A DNA stretch of 22,283 nt from Coriobacteriales bacterium. Its GTDB lineage: Bacteria; Actinomycetota; Coriobacteriia; Coriobacteriales; UBA8131. Below, piece by piece: positions 14,384 to 22,283 of the stretch. The notes below the pieces were generated by a model that was not told the DNA's origin, made no database searches, and saw nothing but the letters and a program-made list of their open reading frames with translations. The stretch is taken from positions 1 through 22,283 of the forward strand of contig JAITNB010000052.1 of the NCBI GenBank assembly GCA_031290695.1, given 5' to 3'. Numbering within the stretch: the first letter of the stretch is position 1; the number at the start of each line of letters is the position of its first letter. Both the position numbers and the translations under genes were made by a program.

Positions 14384-15069
14384 TGGCTAAGAGGACTTTG
14401 ATTATCGATCTGGACCGCTGTTCTGGTTGTCAGTCGTGCATCGTTGCCTGCAAGTTTGAGAACAATGTTGCCTTGGGCAACTATTGGTGCGACGTTGTCA
14501 ACGTTGACCCGGTAGGCGCTCACCCAGACATTGAGATGTATTGGCTGCCTGTACAGTGCCAGCAGTGCGTCAACTCACCCTGTGTTACCGCTTGCCCAAC
14601 GGGCGCCTCCTACCGCGATCAAGACAACAATGTCGTCTTGATCAACAAAGAGGAGTGCATTGGCTGCAAGACCTGCCTCGCTGCCTGTCCGTATTCTGAC
14701 GACAGCGGCCTTGTCCGCCCCAGTGTGCGTTGGTTTAACGAGGCCGAGAACGTGGTTGAGAAATGCACCCTGTGCAACCACCTCACTGCTGCCTCCGACG
14801 GTGTAGAGAACACCGAGGACACCGTCGACCCGGAGCATGCCGTGCCGCCCTGCGTACACAACTGTGCGTGCAAGGCCCGCCACTACGGAGACTTGGACGA
14901 CCCGGCCTCTGAGGCCAGCATAGTCCTGGCCCAGGCAGAGAAGGACGGCCGTGGAGTCTATGCCATCGATGCTGAGGGTGCCACCCCGGCAGCCCAGTAC
15001 ATCCTCTCGTCAGAGACCGCTGCGTGGCGCGGCTTGGGCGAGAAGGTCGTTACCCAGGCTAAAGACTAG
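14383..15069 (+). CDS. 4Fe-4S electron-transfer subunit B, DmsB/NrfC-like (operon 2)
   Basis: 228 residues, the same length as the operon 1 paralogue and alignable without gaps. The sixteen cysteines in four groups are all kept (C13/16/19/23 through C157/161), so four [4Fe-4S] clusters are expected. Here the second group ends CPTG, the usual ferredoxin form, where the operon 1 protein has CTTG. No signal peptide is present; export with the Tat-targeted A subunit is expected from the DmsAB precedent. The start overlaps the A stop by one base (TAATG), with AGGAGGTGG just upstream, so the two subunits should be made in matched amounts. The region after residue 165 diverges most and has no recognised domain. 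Confidence 0.94.
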   Translation: MAKRTLIIDLDRCSGCQSCIVACKFENNVALGNYWCDVVNVDPVGAHPDIEMYWLPVQCQQCVNSPCVTACPTGASYRDQDNNVVLINKEECIGCKTCLAACPYSDDSGLVRPSVRWFNEAENVVEKCTLCNHLTAASDGVENTEDTVDPEHAVPPCVHNCACKARHYGDLDDPASEASIVLAQAEKDGRGVYAIDAEGATPAAQYILSSETAAWRGLGEKVVTQAKD

Positions 15070-15094
15070 GTTACAACACCAGTAAGATGGTGGA

Positions 15095-15151
15095 GGTAGT
15101 TTTGTAAACTCAGGGCGGAAATGTGGATACTTTCCGCCCTGAGGAACTACC
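15095..15151 (+). terminator. Long bipartite hairpin between subunit B and TorD (operon 2)
   Basis: CTCAGGGCGGAAA (15109-15121) pairs perfectly with 15131-15143 around a 9-base loop. An outer stem GGTAGTT (15095-15101) pairs with AACTACC (15145-15151) across a small internal loop. No U-tract follows, so an attenuator, processing or stability element is likelier than a full terminator. It is at the same junction as the operon 1 hairpin but shares no sequence with it. Confidence 0.65.
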
Positions 15152-15206
15152 GAAGCATCCCTTAAGGTATATTGAACTGCGCGTTTAACACAACGAAAGG
15201 ATAGAT

Positions 15207-15938
15207 ATGAGCACATCTTCAAATCCTCTAGCCTCAGAAGACGAGCGCCAGGTTCTTGCCAGTGTATTGGCAGACCGTGTCTCTAGCTACCGGATGTTCT
15301 CACGTCTGTTCTTAAAGCCCCTTGCCGAAGAAGATATTCAGGCCCTTGTAGACATGGATTTGGTCGAGAGGGCCAAAGAACTGGAAGGCTCCGAGCTTTT
15401 AGCCGAGGGCTTCAATGACATGGGCAGGGGTCTGCGCCGCCGCCATACCGGTACCCGACAACAGTTGGGCACCGACTTCACCATGTGCTTTGATGGCGTT
15501 CAATCGGTAGAGGAAAAAGTGGCCGTGCCTTATGCCTCGGTATTCTTGAGCGAAAAGGCCCTGCTCAATCAGGAGCCCAGACTTGAGGTCTATATGACCT
15601 TTCAAGCCGAGCGCATCCACCTCAAGCAGGGCATCGACTTGCCGGAGGATCATCTGAGCTTTGAGTTGGAGTTTTTAGCGCTCCTGTCAAACAGCGCCCA
15701 GGCTGCGCTGGAGAAGGATAACCCGGCAGAAGCAGTGCGCAACCTCAAGGTATCCGCCGAGTTCATCCGTGTACACATCCTCAGCTGGTATGACCTGCTT
15801 ACCGAGCGCGCCAACCAGATTATCAAGACCCGCTTTTACCGTGGTGTGCTCAAGGCAACCAAGGGGTACCTGGAGCTAGACCTGGAAACCATCAATGACC
15901 TGGTTGAGGCGCTGGAAGATGAACAGTCCCAGCAGTAG
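15207..15938 (+). CDS. TorD/DmsD-family molybdoenzyme maturation chaperone (operon 2)
   Basis: A 243-residue soluble helical protein, paralogue of the one at 5388. The TorD signature is LPEDHLSFELEFLALL with E147, D148 and H149. Shared blocks are SSYRMFSRLFLKPL, GTRQQLGTDFTMCFDG and VPYASVFLSE, ending in RFYRGVLKATKGYLELD. The partner is expected to be the A subunit of the same operon; the presence of one chaperone per operon suggests partner specificity. AAAGGA (15196-15201) lies 5 bases before the ATG. The 3' end overlaps the preferred start of the NapG-like gene by 20 bases, a deeper overlap than the 4 bases in operon 1. Confidence 0.9.
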   Translation: MSTSSNPLASEDERQVLASVLADRVSSYRMFSRLFLKPLAEEDIQALVDMDLVERAKELEGSELLAEGFNDMGRGLRRRHTGTRQQLGTDFTMCFDGVQSVEEKVAVPYASVFLSEKALLNQEPRLEVYMTFQAERIHLKQGIDLPEDHLSFELEFLALLSNSAQAALEKDNPAEAVRNLKVSAEFIRVHILSWYDLLTERANQIIKTRFYRGVLKATKGYLELDLETINDLVEALEDEQSQQ

Positions 15939-16677
15939 CGAAAACCCGCTGGAGCTGCCAGAAAGCGCCAACGAGGCGCTTGGCACAAGCGGTGTGATTT
16001 CCCGGCGCAGCCTTGTTGAGGGCGCTGCCGGTGCGGCCGTGGTCTTGGCCTTTGGCGGCACTGTTAAAGCCATTGGTGGCGCAGCTCCCGTACTCAGGCC
16101 GCCCGGTGCCATTGACGAGGCCCATTTTATCGGTACCTGCATCCGCTGCAACCGCTGCCGGGGCGCCTGTCCGCGCGATGCCATCGTCAACTGCGACTTT
16201 GAAGACGGCATTATCAACATCCGTACACCACGCCTGCATTTTCATACCAAGTCTTCCCGGGCGTATCGCAGGGCCGAAGGCATGAGCTTCGAGGACATCA
16301 AGGCAGATCCCTACCCTGGGCTATTGGCGGCAGGAGGCATAGGCTATTGCGACTTCTGCAACCTCTGTATAGAGAACTGTCCAACCGGCGCATTGCAGGC
16401 CTTTGACCCTACCGCTCGCTGGATAGGGGGGGCGGTTGTAGATCCAACCTACTGCATCGCCTTTGAGAAGATGGGCGGCTGCCGCAAATGCGCCGACTAC
16501 TGCCCGTTTGACGCCATCAGTATCAACGACGACCGGCGTCCGGTAGTGGACCTTGCCAGGTGTAACGGCTGTGGGGTCTGCGAGAACATCTGCCCTTCGG
16601 CCTCGTACCGCAGCTTTAAGGGCAGCACCCGACGTGGCATCAATGTTGATCCAACTGAGCAGGAAAGACCGTTATGA
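15919..16677 (+). CDS. NapG-like Tat-exported 4Fe-4S ferredoxin (operon 2)
   Basis: A 252-residue paralogue of the protein at 6092, with a longer Ser/Glu-rich N-terminus before its twin-arginine motif (SRRSLVEGAAG) and hydrophobic segment. Four cysteine groups follow: CIRCNRCRGAC, CDFCNLCIENC, CRKCADYC (with an upstream YC), and CNGCGVCENIC, consistent with up to four [4Fe-4S] clusters. The start at ATG 15919 is preferred because GAGG lies at 15906-15909 and it keeps the signal peptide near the N-terminus; an in-frame ATG at 15895 is the alternative. It should relay electrons between the NapH-like membrane protein and subunits B and A. Its stop overlaps the NapH-like start (ATGA). Confidence 0.9.
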   Translation: MNSPSSSENPLELPESANEALGTSGVISRRSLVEGAAGAAVVLAFGGTVKAIGGAAPVLRPPGAIDEAHFIGTCIRCNRCRGACPRDAIVNCDFEDGIINIRTPRLHFHTKSSRAYRRAEGMSFEDIKADPYPGLLAAGGIGYCDFCNLCIENCPTGALQAFDPTARWIGGAVVDPTYCIAFEKMGGCRKCADYCPFDAISINDDRRPVVDLARCNGCGVCENICPSASYRSFKGSTRRGINVDPTEQERPL

Positions 16678-17654
16678 AAATCAGTATCGTGCGCTGGGTA
16701 GTGCTGGCAGCTTGTTTTGTTGCTATATCCGTTGGCCTGATCATGAACACCAGCCTGGGCACCTTGTCTTCCTTTGGCTGGCAGGCCATCGCTACCATCT
16801 GCCCGCTGGGTGCCATCGAGAGCTTCTTGGCCGGCAAAGCGGTGTTTTTGCGGGCCCTGATAGTCCTGGCTGCGGCAGTGGTGCTGGTTATCGTCTTTGG
16901 CAAGGCTTTCTGTGCTTGGATTTGCCCAGTGGCACCGGTGCGCAGCCTGCTCACTATCATCAAGGCCAGGTTTGGCAAGGCTGGAAAAGCCGCTCGCTCC
17001 GCCTTGGCGGATAACCCCGAGGTATCCACGGGCGCTAGCAGCCAGATACAGGATGGTGAAGACACGGCGACAGATAAGCCTACTGGCACTATAGCCCAGC
17101 CTGCCTTATCCTGCTCAGGTAGTTGCAGCTCCTGTGCCAGCAAACGCGCCAAGCTGGACTCGCGGCACCTGGTGCTGGGCGGCTCACTGCTTTCTGCTGC
17201 CCTCTTTGGCTTTCCGGTTTTTTGCCTGGTTTGTCCCATTGGCCTGATTTTTGGCACCATCATCGTGGCCTGGCAATTCTTTGGTGCAGATGATATGAGC
17301 CTCTCGCTCCTAATCTATCCGGCCATTTTGATACTGGAGCTTCTGGTGCTGCGCAAATGGTGTGCCAAATTCTGCCCACTCGGGGCTATGATGTCACTGC
17401 TCAGTATTCCCAACAGGCTTTTTAAACCCAAGGTTGAAGGCTCAAAGTGCTTACGTGAGCAGGGCCGGGATTGCCACATTTGCAGCACTGTTTGTCCGGA
17501 AGGCTTGGATCCGCACTATAAAGACGGTATGCATGAGTGCAGTAAATGCGGGCTGTGCCGCGACAAATGCCCAGCTGGTGCGATTACGATCCCCCTGTTT
17601 GCCACAAAAAGCACACAAGACACTATTGATACAAAAACAAAGAAAACCTGTTAA
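16674..17654 (+). CDS. NapH-like membrane 4Fe-4S protein (operon 2)
   Basis: A 326-residue integral membrane protein, paralogue of the one at 6802. FCAWICP, FCLVCP and WCAKFCP motifs are conserved, as are the two C-terminal ferredoxin sites (CLREQGRDCHICSTVCP and CSKCGLCRDKCP). The soluble loop after FCAWICP is about 75 residues, longer than in operon 1, and its sequence is unrelated except at its end, where CSGSCSSCASKRAKLDSRHL matches the first protein's CAKDCSTCASKRAKLDSRHL. The C-terminus has an extra Lys/Thr-rich tail. By the NapH precedent it oxidises menaquinol and passes electrons to the NapG-like partner. It is the last structural gene of operon 2; 45 bases separate it from the regulator. 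Confidence 0.92.
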   Translation: MKISIVRWVVLAACFVAISVGLIMNTSLGTLSSFGWQAIATICPLGAIESFLAGKAVFLRALIVLAAAVVLVIVFGKAFCAWICPVAPVRSLLTIIKARFGKAGKAARSALADNPEVSTGASSQIQDGEDTATDKPTGTIAQPALSCSGSCSSCASKRAKLDSRHLVLGGSLLSAALFGFPVFCLVCPIGLIFGTIIVAWQFFGADDMSLSLLIYPAILILELLVLRKWCAKFCPLGAMMSLLSIPNRLFKPKVEGSKCLREQGRDCHICSTVCPEGLDPHYKDGMHECSKCGLCRDKCPAGAITIPLFATKSTQDTIDTKTKKTC

Positions 17655-17699
17655 ACTATTGCTTTGCTCGAAGGGGACTTAGAAGTATAAGCAGGCAAA

Positions 17700-19292
17700 G
17701 TGATTAACAAACCAAAAACTTTCAGACTGGCCTTGTCTCAGGCGTGGCCGGGCTTGCGTTATCTGGCAATGGGAGCTTGGGCAGCATGGCTGTTCTTGAT
17801 TTCCAGCGGTACTACTTGGATTTCGGATGTAGAAGTCAACGGCATGTATCCTGCCTATTTGATGTTTGTGCTCTCGATCACCAGTTCTGCTGTTTGCTTT
17901 GCAGCCACGCGGGCGCAGAGCTTCTTTGAATCCTTCCTAAACAACCGCACACAGCAACTGGCCGTGGCCCTGATAGCCGCTACCGGCGGCATTGGTATTG
18001 TTTTGGCGGGTCCCTATTACTTTAACGTGTCTTGGCCTTTTTGGGTTGGCACGGCGCTGGTAGGTGTGTATTCCGGAGTTTTTTCTATCAAATGCGGTCA
18101 AGTATTTGGGGCGCTCAGCCCTCGACGGGTTTTGGTTTATGCCCTGCTCAGCGAGCTGATTATGGTGGCACTGTCCTACGCGGTACTGGCAAATAGCATT
18201 TTTCACCCCATCAGCGGCGGGCCACCGTTGGCCGGCATCCTGGCTATTGCCTTTTTGCCGGTCATCTCAATGTATCTGGTCAGCTTGCCCAATGCTGATT
18301 CTGAAGAACCTGAGGAGAGTGGGCGATCAGGGGATGCCAGCGCAAGATTCTCCACAGCCAGCCCTACCTCAACGGTTGACACGGTGCCAGAATCCAAGCC
18401 CTCGATTGGCGATTTTCCCAAGATCTTATGGAAGTTCCTCCTGGTCATCTTTGTCTTTACGTTGGCATCAGAAACCGTGCGTTCCTATTTTCTTTTTAGT
18501 AGGCTGCCGGCCATAACCTATATAGACACTATCCTGGTATTGCTCTTGCGCTTGACCTTTGCAATCCTGTTCCTGATTTTTGCCCTGCGCGCCCGTGCCA
18601 AGTTGAACTTTAGCCGGATATACCTGCTGTCTTTGGTGGCGGTGGCGGTGATTATCGCCTTGCTGCCCCTCTTGCAAAATTATGGCACGCCCCTTGGCGC
18701 CCTGATTGGCTTTGTTGCTAATATCATGAACCTGCTCATATGGTGCTTGCTCGCCTTTGTGGTTTTTGAGAAGAAAGTGTCGCCGATTATAATTTTTGGC
18801 TATGGTCGCAGCGCGCTCTTGCTAGGCCAGGCAGTGGGTTGGATGCTGGGCATCTGGATGCTGCCGCTGCTTACCGGTACCGTTTGGGAGTTTGTCTGCT
18901 ACCTTGGCCTGGCTTTTTGCCTGTTGGTGGTGGGGGTCCTCTTTTTTACTGAGAAGCAGTTTGACCAGCTTTTTGGCGAGCTCTTGACCAACCAGATATA
19001 TCGTCGCGGCTTGTTTCAGAACAACCGGTCGACCAAGGCGCAACGCCCCTGGATCGCGGCCTGTGAGCGGGCCGGCTCACGTGTGGCGCTCTCTACACGT
19101 GAGCAGGAAGTGTTTGTGCTTTTGGCAAGTGGGCGCTCACCAGAATCCATAGCCAAAACCCTGGTGCTGTCGTTGAATACCGTACGCACGCATACCCGTA
19201 ATATCTACACCAAGTTTGACGTACACAGCAAAACCGAGTTGGTGGGTTGTGTAGAGGCCATACTTGATGAGACAAAAGTGCCAGAAGGGTAA
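17700..19292 (+). CDS. Membrane-LuxR transcriptional regulator (12-segment membrane domain plus LuxR HTH)
   Basis: A 530-residue protein. About twelve hydrophobic segments fall between residues 18 and 415, with a Ser/Pro/Thr/Glu-rich loop near 195-235 between segments six and seven, like a two-bundle transporter fold. A C-terminal LuxR/NarL helix-turn-helix follows at about 463-525 (STREQEVFVLLASGRSPESI, LSLNTVRTHTRNIYTKFDVH). Regulators of this type are common beside reductase operons in Eggerthellaceae, where the membrane part is thought to sense substrate. There is no receiver domain. The GTG start is chosen because the next in-frame ATG lies inside the first membrane segment; its ribosome binding site is weak, so expression may be low. 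Same strand as operon 2, 45 bases after it, allowing read-through and autoregulation. Confidence 0.92.
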   Translation: MINKPKTFRLALSQAWPGLRYLAMGAWAAWLFLISSGTTWISDVEVNGMYPAYLMFVLSITSSAVCFAATRAQSFFESFLNNRTQQLAVALIAATGGIGIVLAGPYYFNVSWPFWVGTALVGVYSGVFSIKCGQVFGALSPRRVLVYALLSELIMVALSYAVLANSIFHPISGGPPLAGILAIAFLPVISMYLVSLPNADSEEPEESGRSGDASARFSTASPTSTVDTVPESKPSIGDFPKILWKFLLVIFVFTLASETVRSYFLFSRLPAITYIDTILVLLLRLTFAILFLIFALRARAKLNFSRIYLLSLVAVAVIIALLPLLQNYGTPLGALIGFVANIMNLLIWCLLAFVVFEKKVSPIIIFGYGRSALLLGQAVGWMLGIWMLPLLTGTVWEFVCYLGLAFCLLVVGVLFFTEKQFDQLFGELLTNQIYRRGLFQNNRSTKAQRPWIAACERAGSRVALSTREQEVFVLLASGRSPESIAKTLVLSLNTVRTHTRNIYTKFDVHSKTELVGCVEAILDETKVPEG

Positions 19293-19446
19293 CCAGGGAC
19301 AGCCGTCCCCTCGGCATCCTCCCCTTTGTGCCTTGCAAACCTCACATTCGCGGCCGTCGTCTCCACGAGTGGCGTGTGGTGCGGTAGAATAGCAACCAAT
19401 CATCATCAACGGGGTTATCCGCAACACGGGCAAAGGAGTTGGCGTA
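19293..19446 (+). promoter_or_regulatory. Intergenic region with probable guaB promoter
   Basis: A small GGGAC/GTCCC hairpin (19296-19309) follows the regulator but has no U-tract. A good -10-like TAGAAT lies at 19385-19390, 56 bases before the guaB start; the matching -35 position (TCCACG, 19362-19367) is poor. AAGGAG at 19433-19438 is the guaB ribosome binding site. Confidence 0.35.
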
Positions 19447-20964
19447 ATGGCATTCTTTTATGATGAGGTGGCTCATACCTTTAATGAATACCTGCTGGTG
19501 CCGGGGTATTCGTCTTCGAACTGCGTGCCGGGGGCGGTCGACCTGCGTACGCCGCTGGTGCGGTTTGGCAAGGGGGAGGCACCGGCGGTCACTCTCAATA
19601 TCCCTATGGTCTCGGCCATCATGCAGAGCGTGTCCAACGATGTGATGGCCATTGCGCTTGCCCGTGAAGGCGGGCTTTCGTTTATCTACAGCTCGCAGAA
19701 GGTCGCCGACCAGGCCCGTATGGTTGCGCGCGTGAAGGATTACAAGGCGGGGTTTGTGGAAAGCGACACCAACCTCGCGCCGCAGCAGACCCTGGCTGAT
19801 GTGCTGGAGCTCAAGGAGAAGTCGGGGCATTCCACGATGCCGGTAACCCATGACGGCACGCCACATGGCAAGGTGCTGGGCATTGTGACGAGCCGCGACT
19901 ACCGGCCCAGCCGCACGCCGCTGGATGCCAGGGTGACCGAGTTCATGACGCCGCGCGAGAAGCTCGTGGTCGCGCCGGTTGCCACCTCGCTCAAGGAGGC
20001 CAACGACATCATCTGGGACCACAAGCTCAATGCATTGCCGGTGGTTGACGACGGCGACCGGCTGCTCTACATGGTGTTTCGCAAGGACTACGAGTCGCAC
20101 AAGGAGAACCCGCTGGAGAACCTCGACGCGCAGAAGCGCTACATGGTGGGCGCGGGCATCAACACGCATGACTACGCCGAGCGTGTGGGGCCGCTGCTTG
20201 AGGCCGGTGCCGACGTGCTGTGCATCGACTCCTCGGAGGGATTCAGCGAATGGCAGGGGCGCACGCTGGCCTATATCAAGAAGGAGTTCGGTCCCGAGGT
20301 GCGGGTGGGTGCCGGCAACGTGGTCGACCGCGAGGGCTTTCGCTACCTGGCCGAGGCCGGGGCAGACTTTATCAAGGTGGGCATTGGCGGCGGCTCCATC
20401 TGCATCACGCGTGAGCAAAAGGGCATCGGGCGTGGCCAGGCCACAAGCGTCATCGAGGTGGCGGCCGAGCGCAACCGCTACTTTGAGGAGACGGGCATCT
20501 ACATCCCCATCTGCAGCGATGGCGGCATCGTCTATGACCATCACATGACCCTCGCGCTGGCCATGGGTGCCGACTTTCTCATGTTGGGCCGCTACTTTGC
20601 GCGCTTTGACGAGAGCCCCACGCTGCGCGTCAACATCAATGGCAACTACCTCAAGGAATACTGGGGCGAAGGCAGCGCCCGTGCGCGTAACTGGCAGCGT
20701 TACGACATGGGAGGCGCGTCCAAACTCAGCTTCGAGGAGGGCGTTGACTCGTATGTGCCCTACGCCGGCCCGCTCAAGGACAACGTGGGCCTCACGCTGT
20801 CAAAGATACGCTCGACCATGTGCAACTGCGGCGCGCTCGACATTGCTGAGTTCCAGCACAAGGCCAAGATAACGCTCATCTCATCAACGTCCATCGTCGA
20901 AGGCGGTGCCCACGACGTGATGCTCAAAGACCAGGTAAGCGTCACGCAGACGAACTTTAGGTAG
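19447..20964 (+). CDS. guaB: IMP dehydrogenase
   Basis: A 505-residue enzyme catalysing IMP + NAD+ + H2O to XMP + NADH, the committed step of GMP synthesis in the cytoplasm. It has the (beta/alpha)8 barrel interrupted by a CBS-domain pair at about residues 95-215 ([36 protein letters not shown]). The catalytic loop [20 protein letters not shown] carries C319, and [20 protein letters not shown] is the phosphate-binding region. The phrase [12 protein letters not shown] resembles the IMPDH subtype known from Tritrichomonas and some bacteria rather than the E. coli form. AAGGAG lies 8 bases before the ATG. leuS follows after 10 bases, so the two are probably co-transcribed. It is unrelated in role to the upstream reductase module. 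Confidence 0.96.
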   Translation: MAFFYDEVAHTFNEYLLVPGYSSSNCVPGAVDLRTPLVRFGKGEAPAVTLNIPMVSAIMQSVSNDVMAIALAREGGLSFIYSSQKVADQARMVARVKDYKAGFVESDTNLAPQQTLADVLELKEKSGHSTMPVTHDGTPHGKVLGIVTSRDYRPSRTPLDARVTEFMTPREKLVVAPVATSLKEANDIIWDHKLNALPVVDDGDRLLYMVFRKDYESHKENPLENLDAQKRYMVGAGINTHDYAERVGPLLEAGADVLCIDSSEGFSEWQGRTLAYIKKEFGPEVRVGAGNVVDREGFRYLAEAGADFIKVGIGGGSICITREQKGIGRGQATSVIEVAAERNRYFEETGIYIPICSDGGIVYDHHMTLALAMGADFLMLGRYFARFDESPTLRVNINGNYLKEYWGEGSARARNWQRYDMGGASKLSFEEGVDSYVPYAGPLKDNVGLTLSKIRSTMCNCGALDIAEFQHKAKITLISSTSIVEGGAHDVMLKDQVSVTQTNFR

Positions 20965-20974
20965 GGGAGACACG

Positions 20975-22283
20975 ATGTACCAATACAACCCGCACACCAT
21001 CGAGCCCAAATGGCAGGCCGTATGGGATGCCACCGGTGCCAACAAAGTGAGCGAAGCTGCGGATAAGCCCGTGTACTACGCACTCGAGATGTTCCCGTAC
21101 CCCTCGGGAGACGTACACATGGGCCATGTGCGCAACTACTCCATCGGCGACGTGGTGAGCCGCTATAAGCGCATGCAGGGCTTTAACGTGTTGCACCCCA
21201 TAGGCTGGGACTCCTTTGGCCTCCCGGCCGAGAATGCCGCCATCAAGCAGAACTCGTCGCCTGCTGCTTGGACCTACGCCAACATCGAGCGGCAGCGAGC
21301 CTCGCTCAAGCGCCTGGGCTTCTCGTATGACTGGGACCGTGCGGTCATCACCAGCGACGTGGACTACTATGGCTGGGGCCAGTGGATATTTCTCAAGCTG
21401 TGGGAGCAGGGGCTTGTCGAGCGCCGCTCGTCGCCGGTCAACTGGTGTCCCAGCTGTACAACCGTGCTTGCCAACGAGCAGGTGGTAGGCGAGGGCGTGT
21501 GCTGGCGCTGCAAGAGCGTCGTCGAGCGCAAGGAGCTTGAGCAATGGTTCTTCAAGATCACCACCTATGCGCAAGAACTGCTTGATGATTTAGCACAATT
21601 GGACGGCTGGCCTGAGCGCGTCAAGCAGATGCAGGCCAACTGGATTGGCCGTAGCGTTGGCGGGGAGGTGGACTTCACGCTCTGCGACGTTGCCGGCGAG
21701 CCCACCAGCGAGCGCCTTACCGTGTTCACCACCCGGCCCGACACCCTCTTTGGCTGCTCGTTCTTCCTGCTCGCCCCCGAGCACCCGCTGGTTGCGCCGT
21801 TTGTCGCCGGCACCCCCTATGAGGCAGCCGTGAACGCGGTGGTGGCAACCGCCGCCGCCGCAACCGCCGTCGAGCGCTCCAAGGGTGAGCGCAAGAAGAC
21901 CGGTGCCTTCACGGGCCGCTACGTGGTCAACCCCGTAAACGGGAGCAAGGTACCCGTGTGGATAAGCGACTACGTGATGATGGACTACGGCACGGGCGCT
22001 GTTATGGCCGTTCCCAGCGGCGACCAGCGCGACTTCGAGTTTGCGCGCACCTACGGCCTTGCCATCCCGCCGGTGGTCGTGGCCGCAGACGACCCCGTCT
22101 TTGGTGCGCTCAAAGGCCAGACGGCGCGTACCACCAACGATGTGCCGTGGAAACAGGCCTACGCCGGCCCCGGCATCATGGTGCAGAGCGGCGACTTTAC
22201 CGGCATGCCCGGCGGTAAGGGTTCCTTGGGCGCTCATGCCGTCATCGACCACCTCGAGCAGCGGGGCGTGGGCAGGCCCGCCG
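20975..22283 (+). CDS. leuS: Leucyl-tRNA synthetase, N-terminal part (cut by window edge)
   Basis: The first 436 codons are present and the frame runs off the right edge. It charges tRNA-Leu with leucine in the cytoplasm. Visible class I landmarks are the HIGH-type HMGH at residues 48-51 within FPYPSGDVHMGHVRNYSIGD, GWDSFGLPAENAA, and a zinc-binding region with WCPSC and CWRC. The connective editing domain includes FTTRPDTLFG and the MMDYGTGAVMAVPSGDQRD block. The KMSKS loop and anticodon-binding domain lie beyond the window; the full family length is usually about 800-880 residues. GGGGAG at 20964-20969 overlaps the guaB stop and precedes the ATG by 5 bases. Confidence 0.96.
   Translation, partial: MYQYNPHTIEPKWQAVWDATGANKVSEAADKPVYYALEMFPYPSGDVHMGHVRNYSIGDVVSRYKRMQGFNVLHPIGWDSFGLPAENAAIKQNSSPAAWTYANIERQRASLKRLGFSYDWDRAVITSDVDYYGWGQWIFLKLWEQGLVERRSSPVNWCPSCTTVLANEQVVGEGVCWRCKSVVERKELEQWFFKITTYAQELLDDLAQLDGWPERVKQMQANWIGRSVGGEVDFTLCDVAGEPTSERLTVFTTRPDTLFGCSFFLLAPEHPLVAPFVAGTPYEAAVNAVVATAAAATAVERSKGERKKTGAFTGRYVVNPVNGSKVPVWISDYVMMDYGTGAVMAVPSGDQRDFEFARTYGLAIPPVVVAADDPVFGALKGQTARTTNDVPWKQAYAGPGIMVQSGDFTGMPGGKGSLGAHAVIDHLEQRGVGRPA

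Noticed and set aside
1..22283. tRNA or rRNA genes, CRISPR arrays, insertion sequences, attachment sites
   Set aside because: Read through on both strands without finding cloverleaf-like sequences, regularly spaced repeats, transposase motifs or flanking direct repeats. A covariance-model search was not possible here.

Overview
This window looks like chromosome of an anaerobic, respiring member of the Coriobacteriia, probably Eggerthellaceae. The reasons are GC-rich coding sequence, several Tat-exported molybdenum/iron-sulfur reductase modules, transcription factors that join a polytopic membrane domain to a LuxR helix-turn-helix, and a guaB-leuS housekeeping pair. The taxon is inferred from gene content only; no rRNA, tRNA, insertion sequence, CRISPR array or phage gene is visible.

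Layout. At the left edge lies the start of a minus-strand membrane-LuxR regulator (1-237), divergent from operon 1 (600-9296). Operon 1 encodes a small unnamed protein with two winged-helix-like modules, a molybdopterin catalytic subunit (A), a 4x[4Fe-4S] electron-transfer subunit (B), a TorD-like chaperone, a NapG-like and a NapH-like protein, then two extras: a divergent shikimate/quinate dehydrogenase homologue and a small cysteine-rich protein of YkgJ type. A minus-strand paralogue of that cysteine-rich protein follows (9369-9992). Operon 2 (10285-17654) then repeats the order winged-helix-like protein, A, B, TorD, NapG, NapH, and ends beside a complete 530-residue membrane-LuxR regulator (17700-19292). 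The right end is core metabolism: guaB and the first half of leuS.

How it works together (inference from the families). The NapH-like membrane protein would take electrons from menaquinol and pass them through the NapG-like polyferredoxin and B to the Mo-bis(guanine dinucleotide) site of A outside the membrane, where an unknown acceptor is reduced. TorD-like proteins would hold A until cofactor loading and Tat export. The two membrane-LuxR proteins are the natural candidates for substrate-responsive control of the two operons.

The most interesting aspects are the duplication of the whole module with parallel accessory genes, the unnamed two-module protein that opens each operon, a shikimate-dehydrogenase-like protein with changed substrate-site residues in a respiratory operon, paired YkgJ-like proteins, an extra cysteine cluster in the NapH loop, and a strong but non-homologous RNA hairpin at the same B/TorD junction in both operons.
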